Assembly: GCF_020525925.1 (NCBI RefSeq)
Contig: NZ_CP084876.1
Coordinates: forward strand, 2,232,001 to 2,296,000
Source of the DNA: Klebsiella quasipneumoniae subsp. quasipneumoniae
Lineage (GTDB): Bacteria > Pseudomonadota > Gammaproteobacteria > Enterobacterales > Enterobacteriaceae
DNA: 64,000 nt
Reading direction: 5' to 3'
The notes beneath the pieces are model-generated. The model was not told the origin of the DNA. It worked only from the letters and a program-made list of their open reading frames with translations, and did not search any database. This document shows, one piece after another, positions 1-8,830 of the stretch. How positions within the stretch are numbered: position 1 is the first letter of the stretch; each line of letters starts with the position of its first letter. The position numbers were made by a program, and so were the translations under genes.

Positions 1-29
1 CGCCACTCTCACACCGGTGAAAACAACGG

Positions 30-1223
30 ATGTCTACAGAACAGATGCTGCCGCTGGCGGCGCAGAACAAAAATATCATCCGCCTGGCCGTCGCTCAGGC
101 GCTGGCCGGCGCCAACTCGGTGGTGTTCTACGCCACCGGCGCTATCGTCGGCAATACCCTCGCCCCCAGCCCGTCGCTGGCCACGCTGCCGATCACCCTG
201 TTTGTGCTGGGGATGGCGGCCTCGATTTTGCCTTTCGGCGCGCTGGCGCGAAAGCGGGGCCGCAAAGCCGCGTTTATGGCCGGTACCGGCGCCGGGGTGG
301 TCACCGGTCTGGCGGCCGCTCTGGCGGTGGTGCAGGGCTCTTTTCTGCTGTTTTGCTTCGCCGCGATGCTCGGCGGCGCCTATGCCGCGGTGGCGCTCAG
401 TTTTCGCTTTGCCGCCACCGACGGCGTCGCTCCGGAACGTCGCGCCCGCGCGCTGTCGCTGGTGATGGGCGGCGGCGTGGCCGCCGGGATCATTGGCCCG
501 ATGCTGGTCACCGGCACCATGCTCCTCTGGCCGACCCATACCTTCGCCTTCACCTTTCTCGCTCAGGCGCTGGTGGCGGCGCTCGCCGCCATTCTGCTGG
601 CAGGCGTGACGTCGGCAGAGCCCGCGGCGGCCAGCGTGCGCGGAGGGCGGCCGCTGCGCGAGATAATCCGCCAGCCGGGCTTCGCCACCACGGTGTTCAG
701 CGGGGCGGTGGCCTATATGGTGATGAATTTTCTGATGACCGCCGCGCCGCTCTCCATGCATATGCACGGTCTTTCCCAGCAGGCCGCCAACCTCGGGATC
801 CAGTGGCATGTGATGGCGATGTACGGCCCGGGATTTGTCACCGGCCGGTTGATCCAGCGCTTCGGCGCCGTGCGCATGGCGGCGGCGGGATTGCTGATCA
901 CCGGCGCGTCGGTGGCGGTCGGTCTCAGCGGCGTCGGGGTATATCATTACTGGCTGTCGCTGATTTTGCTCGGCATCGGCTGGAACTTTGGCTTCACCGG
1001 CGCCTCGGCGAAAATCATCGATTTCCACCGCCCGGAAGAGAAGACCCAGGTGCAGTCGCTCAACGATTTTCTGGTCTTCGGCGTGATGATCGTGGGTTCG
1101 TTTTCGTCCGGCGTTCTGCTCAACGCCTTCGGCTGGAACGCGGTGCTGTGGGGCTCCCTGGTGCCGGTGGGGCTGGCGCTGTTCACCCTGCCGCTGCGCC
1201 CCTTATCGCCACCCCGCGCTTAG
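30..1223 (+). CDS. MFS transporter
   Basis: A 397-residue polytopic inner-membrane protein with about 12 hydrophobic segments and a basic loop after TM2 (ARKRGRK, near residue 75), typical of the major facilitator superfamily. It probably exports or imports a small molecule by proton coupling; the substrate cannot be read from sequence. The ATG at 30 follows only a weak purine stretch, and the window begins 29 bases upstream, so the promoter and any partner regulator are not visible. The next intact gene, chrA, is 437 bases downstream and is not evidently co-transcribed. Confidence 0.8.
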   Translation: MSTEQMLPLAAQNKNIIRLAVAQALAGANSVVFYATGAIVGNTLAPSPSLATLPITLFVLGMAASILPFGALARKRGRKAAFMAGTGAGVVTGLAAALAVVQGSFLLFCFAAMLGGAYAAVALSFRFAATDGVAPERRARALSLVMGGGVAAGIIGPMLVTGTMLLWPTHTFAFTFLAQALVAALAAILLAGVTSAEPAAASVRGGRPLREIIRQPGFATTVFSGAVAYMVMNFLMTAAPLSMHMHGLSQQAANLGIQWHVMAMYGPGFVTGRLIQRFGAVRMAAAGLLITGASVAVGLSGVGVYHYWLSLILLGIGWNFGFTGASAKIIDFHRPEEKTQVQSLNDFLVFGVMIVGSFSSGVLLNAFGWNAVLWGSLVPVGLALFTLPLRPLSPPRA

Positions 1224-1401
1224 CGCCAGGTCTGCCGCTGCGCGGGCCGTCTTTTTGCGCTTTTCGCAAATGCGTTGCCGAACTTTATCAAAGCCAGCGC
1301 GTGGGAAAACGTCACATACGCGACATGCTGTAGTAATGTCTACTGCATGAGAATGCATCTCCTGACCCTCAACCTGACGATGTCTCAAGCCGCTGAACCC
1401 T

Positions 1402-1645
1402 GAAGAGCACGTCGGCACGCGGGTGACCTTCGACGTTCTGGCCCGACGCTGTGCTCTGGAGGCCGCGATCCCCGATACCCGATACCCTGGGGCGGTTGAT
1501 CCACTTCCTGGACGTCGGTGGGGTACCGACCCCGGAGGCGGGGTATAAAGCGTTCTTGCAGGGCTGCGGGAAACCATTACGGACGATGACCAACTGCTGG
1601 CGGCAGCCTGCTCGCTGTTCGACGGCCTACTGAGATCCTGTGAAA
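1402..1645 (+). pseudogene. chrB: chrB C-terminal remnant (chromate-resistance regulator)
   Basis: Three consecutive reading frames together give the end of a ChrB-like protein. Frame one (from 1402) reads EEHVGTRVTFDVLARRCALE. After a shift near 1480, the next frame reads LGRLIHFLDVGGVPTPEAG. After another shift near 1560, the third reads ITDDDQLLAAACSLFDGLL. This order matches the C-terminal domain of ChrB, which in other bacteria sits directly upstream of chrA. No N-terminal half is visible between 1224 and 1400. The gene is therefore truncated and frameshifted and cannot act. Recognition is from remembered family pattern, not from a search. Confidence 0.7.
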
Positions 1646-1660
1646 TGAGGTCTGGCAATC

Positions 1661-3028
1661 ATGAGCAAAACGGTGGTTCTTCCGCAGAGTGACAGTCCTA
1701 CCGTCGTCGCCTCCGTCTCCTTCTGGCAGGCATTTCGCTTCTGGCTGAAGCTCGGCTTTATCAGCTTCGGCGGGCCTGCCGGGCAGATCGCCATGATGCA
1801 CCAGGAGCTGGTGGATAACCGCCGCTGGATCTCGGAAGGACGATTCCTGCACGCGCTCAATTTTTGTATGGTCCTGCCCGGCCCGGAGGCGCAGCAGCTG
1901 GCGACCTATATCGGCTGGCTGATGCATAAAACCTGGGGAGGCGTCATCGCCGGGGTGCTGTTTATTTTGCCCTCGCTGGCGTTACTCATCGCGCTGGCGT
2001 GGATCTACCTCGTCTGGGGAGATGTCGCGGTGGTGGCGGGCATTTTTTATGGCATCAAACCCGCCGTGGCGGCGATCGTTCTGCAGGCGGCGCACCGCAT
2101 CGGCTCGCGGGCGCTGAAAAATGGCGCCTACTGGGCCATCGCCGCCGCTGCCTTTGTCGCTATTTTTGCGCTGAACGTTCCTTTTCCGCTGATCGTCCTG
2201 ACCGCGGCGATCGTCGGGTTTATCGGCGGACGGATGGCGCCGGCGACATTCGGCAAAGCCGACGCCCACCGTGCGCAGAGTCATCCCGGCGGGGCCGCCA
2301 TCATTGATGACGCGACGCCGATCCCGGCCCATGCCATTTTCAGCTGGCGGCGTACCGCCCAGGTGCTGATCGCCGGGATGCTGCTGTGGCTAGTGCCGAT
2401 GGCCGCTCTGACGCTAATGCTGGGCTGGGCGCATCCGCTGACCCAGATGAGCGGGTTCTTTACCAAAGCCGCACTGATGACCTTTGGCGGGGCGTATGCC
2501 GTCCTGCCTTACGTTTACCAGGGGGCGGTAACCCACTATGGCTGGCTGACCGCAGGGCAGATGATGGACGGCCTCGCCCTTGGGGAATCCACCCCCGGGC
2601 CGTTGATCATGGTGGTGACCTTTGTCGGGTTTGTCGGCGGCTACACCAAAGCGGTATTGGGCGTCGATGATGTGCTGCTGGGGGGCATTGCGGCGGCGTG
2701 CCTGGTGACATGGTTTACCTTTTTGCCCTCGTTTATCTTTATTCTCGCCGGCGGGCCGTTTATTGAAACCACGCATAATAAAGTGGGATTTACCGCGCCG
2801 TTGACTGCTATCACCGCCGCGGTGGTGGGCGTTATCCTGAATCTGGCGCTGTTTTTTATCTGGCATAGCGTCTGGGGACCGTCCGGTTTCGACCCATGGT
2901 CTGCGGCCATTGCCCTCGCCGCCGCCGGGCTGCTGTTTCGCTATAAGTGGAAGCTGACCTGGGTACTGGCCGCCGCCGCCGCGGTGGGCCTTATCGTCCA
3001 TATGGCGGGACTGTCCGGCGCAGGATAA
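1661..3028 (+). CDS. chrA: Chromate transporter ChrA
   Basis: This 455-residue inner-membrane protein belongs to the CHR family, which exports chromate by chemiosmotic coupling. It has the two-domain (long-chain) layout: the first half begins with LGFISFGGPAGQ (about residues 31-42), and the second half repeats the pattern with KAALMTFGGAYAVLP (about 269-283) followed by ALGESTPGPL (about 303-312). The ATG at 1661 has GAGG about 11 bases upstream (1647-1650). The upstream regulator chrB is a wreck, so any chromate-dependent control through ChrB is lost. No other resistance gene is adjacent. Confidence 0.92.
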   Translation: MSKTVVLPQSDSPTVVASVSFWQAFRFWLKLGFISFGGPAGQIAMMHQELVDNRRWISEGRFLHALNFCMVLPGPEAQQLATYIGWLMHKTWGGVIAGVLFILPSLALLIALAWIYLVWGDVAVVAGIFYGIKPAVAAIVLQAAHRIGSRALKNGAYWAIAAAAFVAIFALNVPFPLIVLTAAIVGFIGGRMAPATFGKADAHRAQSHPGGAAIIDDATPIPAHAIFSWRRTAQVLIAGMLLWLVPMAALTLMLGWAHPLTQMSGFFTKAALMTFGGAYAVLPYVYQGAVTHYGWLTAGQMMDGLALGESTPGPLIMVVTFVGFVGGYTKAVLGVDDVLLGGIAAACLVTWFTFLPSFIFILAGGPFIETTHNKVGFTAPLTAITAAVVGVILNLALFFIWHSVWGPSGFDPWSAAIALAAAGLLFRYKWKLTWVLAAAAAVGLIVHMAGLSGAG

Positions 3029-3078
3029 GGTCGGCGTCGGGCTGAGAGAAATGTCGCCAGATGCGGTAGCGGGGAAGA

Positions 3079-3104
3079 GGCCAGTGCCTGTGCAGGCCCT
3101 GGCC
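3079..3104. repeat. GC-rich inverted repeat downstream of chrA
   Basis: GGCCAG at 3079-3084 pairs with CTGGCC at 3099-3104, and an inner GCCTG/CAGGC extends the stem with one mismatch. It begins 51 bases after the chrA stop. No T-run follows, so it is not a canonical intrinsic terminator, but it could stabilise the chrA transcript end. Confidence 0.45.
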
Positions 3105-3117
3105 GGATGGGGAGCAC

Positions 3118-3417
3118 TTATTTATCTACGGGAGGCTCCACCGCGAGATGCAATTGACAATATTGTTCAACTCCTTCTTTAAGCATCTTAATAATCATTA
3201 GCAGCATGGGTAAGTACGGAACGAACTTAACAAGCAGTGAGCCTGTAGATCCGTCAAGCAGCGTCAGCGCGGCATCCACTTTCTTTTTCCATGTTTTGTT
3301 ATATTCCACGCAAAAATTCTTTACATCGGCTGGCTGCGTTGAACGGGCAATCTGTTCGAGTTCTTCGATGGCGTTGAGTGCCGCTTTTATTTTCTCAATA
3401 TCAGTTTGTTGTGTCAT
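3118..3417 (-). CDS. Small protein of unknown function, third gene of a lysis-like cassette
   Basis: A 99-residue protein not assigned to a named family. The N-terminal 65 residues are polar and helical (IEKIKAALNAIEELEQIA). A hydrophobic stretch near residues 63-82 (LLVKFVPYLPMLLMIIKML) may be a membrane segment. The ATG at 3417 has GAGG about 8 bases upstream. It is the last gene of a minus-strand set after the holin-like and M15 peptidase genes, 41 bases behind the latter. Base composition is poorer in GC than flanking genes, suggesting joint acquisition. A spanin-like or immunity role is possible but not shown. Confidence 0.6.
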   Translation of the reverse strand: MTQQTDIEKIKAALNAIEELEQIARSTQPADVKNFCVEYNKTWKKKVDAALTLLDGSTGSLLVKFVPYLPMLLMIIKMLKEGVEQYCQLHLAVEPPVDK

Positions 3418-3458
3418 GTTAGCCTCGTAGTAACAGGAGAAAGAGGATTAACTCATTT

Positions 3459-3890
3459 TTACTTCCAGGTTTGTGGCTTAAAGAAAAGCCACGGTAAGGT
3501 GTAATCGTACAGCGCTTTCACCGGCACTACGGATAAGTGGAAATGCTTATCGTGCGGGCTGGCGCCATGGTAATCGCGCCATACCCATGGCTGGACAGAA
3601 GCGCTAATAATATGTTTGTTCCAGATAATGTATTTAATTCGTTTGTCTTTGCTGTCGACCAGTGCATTGACAATCGCCTGAGCATCACACCCCTGAGCGG
3701 GAGCGTGCGTAATATCGATAGCCGTAACCACGCCAATATTTCCATCCAACACCTGCGGGTTATGATCCGAGTTTGTGTGGGCATGATGTTCATCACCAAT
3801 GGTGCCATCGCTGGCCTTATTGCGGTGCGGAGCATATTGATTAATCTGATCTCTGAGTATCAGCAGACTCTTTGCGACACGCCATACCAT
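3459..3890 (-). CDS. M15-like peptidoglycan peptidase without signal peptide (phage endolysin type)
   Basis: A 143-residue protein with the zinc-site layout of M15/VanY-type peptidases: SDHNP near residue 41, VTAIDITH near 55-62, and HDKHFHLSV near 113-121 with the HxH pair. The stretch IKYIIWNKHI and W-x-WRDYHG before the last motif is shared with phage endolysins. Such enzymes cut peptide cross-links of peptidoglycan. There is no signal peptide, so the protein would need a holin to reach the wall. The start at 3890 lies one base beyond the stop of the upstream holin-like gene, with GGAGG inside that gene's end, indicating translational coupling. Confidence 0.75.
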   Translation of the reverse strand: MVWRVAKSLLILRDQINQYAPHRNKASDGTIGDEHHAHTNSDHNPQVLDGNIGVVTAIDITHAPAQGCDAQAIVNALVDSKDKRIKYIIWNKHIISASVQPWVWRDYHGASPHDKHFHLSVVPVKALYDYTLPWLFFKPQTWK

Positions 3891-3891
3891 G

Positions 3892-4368
3892 TTATTTACC
3901 CTCCGGATTGAAACAGGGGTTTGAGCTGACCGGTTCTGCGCCAGGAACCATGTCCTGATAAACCGGAGATAGGGGGAGAGGATCGACTACTGTATCCGCT
4001 TTCACGCTGTTGACTTGTTGCTTCTTAAGGTTCTTCACTTGCAAAAGATAATTAAGGATAGCGTTCCAGAACGCAGACCCTCCGCTCGCCATCAAGCCAA
4101 TACATAATGTCATCAGATCCGGGTGTTTAAAGGCCGAAAAACTGCCGGCGACGAAGGGTTGCGTCAAAAACGCCGTCACAATTCCGGCCCCCACCGCTAA
4201 TAGCTGCAGGGCAGATTTGCGTTTTCCTTCTATGACTGGATCCTGCTTTTCCAGATTAAGCCAGGGAAAATACCCTTTAATAATCTCTACCACTCTTTCC
4301 GAGGCGATACTAATGGCGATCAGCATCGTAATGATGTTTTCAAGTTGCGAAGAAATGGCATCGCTCAT
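3892..4368 (-). CDS. Holin-like membrane protein
   Basis: I place the start at 4368 (158 residues, MSDAISSQ), preceded by GTGAGGG. A longer in-frame reading from 4470 lacks such a site. Hydrophobic segments lie near residues 9-30, 54-76 and 85-110, followed by a polar tail. Size, topology and direct coupling to an M15-type endolysin gene fit a holin or holin-like pore, by context rather than by a diagnostic motif. No phage structural genes are nearby, so this may be a domesticated lysis or secretion module. Confidence 0.6.
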   Translation of the reverse strand: MSDAISSQLENIITMLIAISIASERVVEIIKGYFPWLNLEKQDPVIEGKRKSALQLLAVGAGIVTAFLTQPFVAGSFSAFKHPDLMTLCIGLMASGGSAFWNAILNYLLQVKNLKKQQVNSVKADTVVDPLPLSPVYQDMVPGAEPVSSNPCFNPEGK

Positions 4369-4754
4369 ATCACCCTCACTATTTCTGTGTTGAATAAAAA
4401 TAAATGACAACGTTTTTAACAAGTGTTTACTGCACAGGAATAATTCCTGGCGGGTAAGTTTCACGGTCATTTTTTATTGTTCAGGTAGGCAAGGGGCAAG
4501 TGATAATTTAATGATCGCGAATAATAAACTATTTGCCAGTACCTGCCAGAAATGACAATTTAACTCGAGAGCAATATTGAACCGTGAATTTAACCCGCGA
4601 TAATAAATTTATCGTCGCTTTTTTGATGAGTATAACGGAGGAAACAGAGACGCCACTCATTCATATGAATGAGTGGCGTAAAAAAACTCGCCGTGCGGGT
4701 AGGGGGAAGAGAGACGGGCCCGCTCCGCATTTGCCCGCACGCGGAGCGGAGCGA
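4369..4754. other. Intergenic region with a perfect 30-bp palindrome
   Basis: AT-rich leader of the holin-like gene on the left. The right side holds a perfect palindrome at 4650-4679 (arm ACGCCACTCATTCAT, no spacer) followed by seven A residues, and a second hairpin, CCGCTCCGC/GCGGAGCGG, between about 4720 and 4751 immediately beyond the FAD-oxidase stop. Neither has a classic T-run in the direction of the nearby genes. I see no convincing gene here. Confidence 0.6.
4650..4679. repeat. Perfect 30-bp palindrome
   Basis: The arms ACGCCACTCATTCAT and ATGAATGAGTGGCGT are exact reverse complements with no loop. It sits between the FAD-oxidase 3' end and the lysis-like cassette promoter region. 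It could be a cruciform, a dimeric-protein operator or a former recombination site. Confidence 0.8.
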
Positions 4755-6176
4755 TCAGGTCGAGGGAGTTTCGCGGGTGGCCCGCGCCAGCGGGTTGCTG
4801 TCCAGTTCCAGCTGGTCGCGCAGCGCCCAGCCGCGCAGCTTGCCGGGGTTAAGCAATCCCGCGGGGTCGAGAGATTGTTTCACCGCCACCACGTCAGGGC
4901 GAATCACCCCTTGTTTGCCGTCCTCAACCTGCAGCACGTGGGGGTTGTTAATTTTGACGTCGTTATCGCGAAATATCTGCATGATCGCGTTGAGACGTTC
5001 GGGCGTGGTATAGCGCACCAGCTGCAGACCGCTGGCGGTGAGGTTGCCTTCGATATCGCGCAGAAATTCAATATGAGACATCACCTCCCCGGCGAAATGC
5101 TGTTCCATCTGTAAAATTTGCTGCGGATAGCGCTGCGGATCAAACGCGGTCTGCAGATAGGTCAGCGTATTGTCCACCTTGAGCGCATGCAGGGTGGTGT
5201 GGTTCCAGCAGTATTCCATTAACGAGCCATTGCGCGCTCGGGCATCATCGCTGGCCTGGCGGATGGCGGTGGCCCCGCGATGGCGCTGTAACAGGCTGGC
5301 GCACACGCCTTCGCTCTCTTCGGCGATCAGGCTGATAACCGCATGCTGCCCGGCGCGGTAACGATCGTTGAGGTGGCTAAAATAGTCAGCGATCGGGGTG
5401 GCCAGCAGCGCGACCTGGCGCTTCACCAGCCCCGGCGAGCGGACGCAGGCGTTGGCATAGTTCAGGGCATCGGCGAAATCGTCAAACACGTCCAGGCGTT
5501 CTATCCACTGGTGCACGGGAGCCAGCGCCAGCTCAACCTCAAGAATGATGCCGTTGGTGCCGTAGGCATGATGCAGCAGCAGCGCTTCGGGTGCCGGGAC
5601 GGTCAGTACGCGAGGGACCGGCTCGACGGTCATCACTTTGACGCTGAGCACATTGCCGGGCGCCGCCAGCGGCCCATAGTTGATGGATCCGATGCCGCCG
5701 AACCCGCCGCCGTAAAGGCCGCCCAGGCTCGCCAGTCGATAGGTCGACGGCATACAGCGCAGCTCCCAGCCCGTCGGGCGGGCGGCGGTTTCGATGTCCG
5801 CCAGGCGAATGCCGGCCTGGGCCCTCACCGTGCCGTTGCCGAGGGCGACGATCTGGTTGAGCCCGGTCATATCCACCAGCATCCCTCCTTCGAGAGGGAC
5901 CAGCTGTCCATAGTTGCCGGTGGCGCTGCCGCGCAAGGTCAGCGGCAGCTGATGCTGCGCGCAGGCGGCGACCAGCTGGCGCAGCTCCTCTTCATCGCGT
6001 GGGCGAACCACCGCGTCCGCCTGTTTTCCCGCCAGCTGCTCGGCGAGTACCGGACTGAACCAGTGAAAATCGCGGGAAAGCCGTTTGAGTTTCGCCGGCT
6101 GCAGGGTCCACTCCAGCGCCGGGAGTGCCTGCTGGATCGCCGCGACCGCTTGTTGACGCTGTTCATCAGTCATCAT
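4755..6176 (-). CDS. FAD-binding oxidase (FAD_binding_4 / GlcD-type)
   Basis: A 473-residue soluble flavoprotein. The N-terminal PP-loop region contains VRPRDEEELRQLV (about 57-69) and TLRGSATGNYGQL (about 79-91), the FAD-binding core typical of glycolate/lactate-oxidase-like and cytokinin-type enzymes. A second FAD contact region, YGTNGIILEVEL, lies near 205-216. It probably oxidises a hydroxy acid or amine. It is the last gene of the eight-gene minus-strand operon, 26 bases behind the permease. Start may be 6176 or 6173 (two adjacent ATGs). Its place suggests a late oxidation step of the imported compound; the substrate is unknown. Confidence 0.8.
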   Translation of the reverse strand: MMTDEQRQQAVAAIQQALPALEWTLQPAKLKRLSRDFHWFSPVLAEQLAGKQADAVVRPRDEEELRQLVAACAQHQLPLTLRGSATGNYGQLVPLEGGMLVDMTGLNQIVALGNGTVRAQAGIRLADIETAARPTGWELRCMPSTYRLASLGGLYGGGFGGIGSINYGPLAAPGNVLSVKVMTVEPVPRVLTVPAPEALLLHHAYGTNGIILEVELALAPVHQWIERLDVFDDFADALNYANACVRSPGLVKRQVALLATPIADYFSHLNDRYRAGQHAVISLIAEESEGVCASLLQRHRGATAIRQASDDARARNGSLMEYCWNHTTLHALKVDNTLTYLQTAFDPQRYPQQILQMEQHFAGEVMSHIEFLRDIEGNLTASGLQLVRYTTPERLNAIMQIFRDNDVKINNPHVLQVEDGKQGVIRPDVVAVKQSLDPAGLLNPGKLRGWALRDQLELDSNPLARATRETPST

Positions 6177-6202
6177 TCTTTTTCCTGTTCGTCAGCAAAA
6201 CA

Positions 6203-7018
6203 TTAATGAGATTGCACGGCTTCGCTTTCATGCCAGGCGCTGAGCGCCCGGCGCGAGACCCAGGACATCACGCCGAACAGCGCGATCCCGGCGAGAGAGA
6301 TCAGCAGCAGCGCGGCAAACATCAGCGGGATATCCAGCTGGTAGCCGGCCTGCAGGATCTGATAGGCCAGCCCGGTATTGGTCCCGCCAGTGCCGGCGAC
6401 AAACTCCGCCACCACCGCGCCAATCAGCGACAGCCCGCTGGAAATACGCAGCGCGCCGAAGAAATAGGGCAGCGCCGAGGGGATACGCAGCCGCACCAGG
6501 GTCTGCCAGCGGCTGGCGTGATTGAGGCGGAAATAGCTCAGCAGGCCGGGGGAGACGCTGCGCAGTCCCTGGGTGGTATTGGAGATGATGGGGAAGACCG
6601 CCATCAGGGTGGCGCACACCACCAGCGAGAGGGTGGCGTCCTTCACCCAGATGATGATCAGCGGGGCGATGGCGACGATCGGCGTCACCTGCAAAAACAC
6701 GATGTAGGGAAACAGGGCGGTCTCCACAAAGCGGTTCTGCACCAGGATAAACGCCACGGCGGCGCCGATGACAATCGACAGCAGAAACGAGATCAGGGTG
6801 ATCTTGAGGGTGAACAGTAGCGCCAGCAGCAGCGGCGTGAGATGCGTCCACAGGCTGTCCAGCATCACCAGCGGCGACGGCACCAGAAAGGCCGGGATGC
6901 GGAAATAGCTTACCGCGCCCTGCCAGAGGAGCACCACCGCCACCGCGACGAGGGTCGGATAGAGAATTTTGAGAAAACGCGGATGCTGGATCCACGGCGT
7001 TGAGGTTGTGGTCTTCAT
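6203..7018 (-). CDS. ABC transporter permease (SsuC/TauC/ThiX-like)
   Basis: A 271-residue inner-membrane permease with about six TM helices. The cytoplasmic EAA-type loop (GLRSVSPGLLSYFRLNHAS onward, near 165-200) is where the ATPase docks. I choose ATG 7018 rather than an ATG 60 bases upstream because 7018 follows the ATPase stop by one base, as expected in a coupled operon. With the adjacent ATPase and the NMT1-type binding protein it forms a single-permease importer (permease homodimer) for a small organic compound, probably an aromatic N-heterocycle given the neighbouring deaminases. Confidence 0.87.
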   Translation of the reverse strand: MKTTTSTPWIQHPRFLKILYPTLVAVAVVLLWQGAVSYFRIPAFLVPSPLVMLDSLWTHLTPLLLALLFTLKITLISFLLSIVIGAAVAFILVQNRFVETALFPYIVFLQVTPIVAIAPLIIIWVKDATLSLVVCATLMAVFPIISNTTQGLRSVSPGLLSYFRLNHASRWQTLVRLRIPSALPYFFGALRISSGLSLIGAVVAEFVAGTGGTNTGLAYQILQAGYQLDIPLMFAALLLISLAGIALFGVMSWVSRRALSAWHESEAVQSH

Positions 7019-7019
7019 A

Positions 7020-7850
7020 TTATGGCTCCATACCGGACTGGCTGGCCTGCAACAGACTGTCCTGCAGCTGACGGGCATACAGGGAAAATGCCGGACTGAC
7101 GCGGAACGCCTCGCTGCGCGGGAACGGCTCCCGGATGGCGATATCTTCCACCACCCGTCCGGGACGGGCCGCCATCATGATCACCCGCTGCGAGAGAAAC
7201 ACCGCTTCGTGGATCGAGTGGGTGACGAAGACCACCGTCAGATTCTGCTCCTGCCACAGGCGCAGCAGATCGCTGTCGAGCTTGTTCCGCGTAATTTCAT
7301 CCAGCGCGCCGAAGGGCTCATCCATCAGCAGCAGCTTTGGCCGGGTGACCAGGCCGCGGGCGATGGAGACGCGCATTTGCATGCCGCCGGAGAGTTCGCG
7401 CGGCAGGACGTCGGCGAACTTGCCGAGCCCCACCAGCTCAAGGACTTCACTCACCCGAGTATTGCCCTCCGCCCGCGGCACGCCGGCCAGATCCAGCGGC
7501 AGCCTGACGTTATTGCGCACGCTGCTCCAGGGCATCAGGGTGGCCTCCTGGAAGACGAACGAGAGCGGATGCTGCGCTTTTTCCCGGCTGTCGCGCCGCC
7601 ACAGCATCAGCTTGCCGTCGCTGGGCTCCACCAGGCCGGCGACCATCTTCAGCAGGGTGCTCTTCCCGCAGCCGGACGGGCCGAGCAGGGTAATGAACTC
7701 CCCCTGGTTGATGGTCAGATTGACGGGCAGCAGCGCCCGGGTGCCGTTGCTATAGATCTTCTCCGCCGACAGCACCTCGATGGCCGGCGTGGCGGAGGCG
7801 GGTATAAAGCGGGTGTCGCTCATCACGGTCAGTTTCGGGGCGGTATTCAT
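7020..7850 (-). CDS. ABC transporter ATP-binding protein (SsuB/TauB-like)
   Basis: A 276-residue ATPase with all hallmarks: Walker A GPSGCGKST near 57-65, Q-loop in FVFQEATLMPW near 98-108, signature LSGGMQMRVSIARGL near 153-167, Walker B LLLMDEPFGALDE near 172-184, and the H-switch in VFVTHSIHEAV. It powers the importer formed with the permease downstream and binding protein upstream. Its start overlaps the binding-protein stop by four bases (ATGA type), indicating translational coupling. Confidence 0.93.
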   Translation of the reverse strand: MNTAPKLTVMSDTRFIPASATPAIEVLSAEKIYSNGTRALLPVNLTINQGEFITLLGPSGCGKSTLLKMVAGLVEPSDGKLMLWRRDSREKAQHPLSFVFQEATLMPWSSVRNNVRLPLDLAGVPRAEGNTRVSEVLELVGLGKFADVLPRELSGGMQMRVSIARGLVTRPKLLLMDEPFGALDEITRNKLDSDLLRLWQEQNLTVVFVTHSIHEAVFLSQRVIMMAARPGRVVEDIAIREPFPRSEAFRVSPAFSLYARQLQDSLLQASQSGMEP

Positions 7851-8830
7851 GGCATCACTCCGGCGTCTTTGACCATCTCCAGGGTGTAAGTCTGCTCAAA
7901 CGGCACCTTGCTGGCGTCGATCAGGTTGTTTTTCACCAGCATGTCCCAGGTTTTCTTCAGCCGTGGCTCGGTGATGATGCCGATGCCGCCGGTCATGGCG
8001 TCGCCGCCGGTCACCAGCTGGTACTGCTTCATCTGGGCAATGCCAAAAGCGATCTGCTCGGCGCTCATTTGCGGGTTCGCTTTGCCGATCAGGCTGTTGC
8101 CGGGGCCAGGATCCTGCAGGTAGCTTTTCCACCCTTCCATGGAGGCTTTGACGAAGGCCGCCACCGCCGCCGGACGTTTGCGGATGGTGTCCGCCATACA
8201 GATAATCGAGTTGCCGTAGGGCGGGTAGCCCCAGTCGCTGAGCGGATAGACATAGAACGGCTGCCCGCCTTTGGCGACGGAGAACGGCTCGGAGGTCACG
8301 TACCCCTGCTGCACCAGATTTTTATCGGCGAGGAACGGCTGAACGTTAAAGGTATAGGGGCGCACTTTGCTGCCAGCCAGACCCAGCTCGCTCTTCGCCC
8401 ACGGCCAGAAGGAGGTATAGGCCTCGGTGGCGAGCAGGAAGGTTTTGTCTTTAAGCTCCGCCGGGTTGCTCACTTTGTCATGAGTGATAAACACCGTCGG
8501 CGAGTGCTGGAACACGGTGGCGACGGTTACCGCATGCACCCCGGCCTGCCAGGTCTCCAGCGCCTGGCCGTTGTCGCCAAGGGTGCAGTCCGCCTGACCG
8601 GCCGCCATCAGCTGCATGACGTTGATCTGCGGGCCGCCCATTTTAATTTCGACATCAAGTCCGGCGTGCTTATACAGCCCGGTGGCCTGGGCCTGGTAAA
8701 AACCGCCATGCTCCGCCTGGGCATACCAGTTGGTGAGAAACGTGAACTTCTCCGCCGCGACGCAGGAGGCTGAGGCCGCGAGGGCGGCCACGGTCAGCAG
8801 GGTAAAAACTGGCGTTGGTCTGGTATTCAT
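7847..8830 (-). CDS. ABC transporter substrate-binding protein, NMT1/ThiY-like
   Basis: A 327-residue periplasmic protein with a cleavable signal peptide (about residues 1-26, ending SCVAA). The mature N-terminus has TNWYAQAEHGGFYQAQATGL, the family pattern of NMT1/THI5-like binding proteins that include pyrimidine and riboflavin binders. It is clearly paralogous to the binding protein at 13841-14830 (shared blocks WYAQAE-GG-YQAQATGLYK, GLDVEI-GGPQ-N-MQL, RPYTFN-QPF, GYPPYG). It overlaps the creatininase-like gene by a single base. It presents the substrate to the downstream importer; substrate is inferred only as heterocyclic. Confidence 0.87.
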   Translation of the reverse strand: MNTRPTPVFTLLTVAALAASASCVAAEKFTFLTNWYAQAEHGGFYQAQATGLYKHAGLDVEIKMGGPQINVMQLMAAGQADCTLGDNGQALETWQAGVHAVTVATVFQHSPTVFITHDKVSNPAELKDKTFLLATEAYTSFWPWAKSELGLAGSKVRPYTFNVQPFLADKNLVQQGYVTSEPFSVAKGGQPFYVYPLSDWGYPPYGNSIICMADTIRKRPAAVAAFVKASMEGWKSYLQDPGPGNSLIGKANPQMSAEQIAFGIAQMKQYQLVTGGDAMTGGIGIITEPRLKKTWDMLVKNNLIDASKVPFEQTYTLEMVKDAGVMP

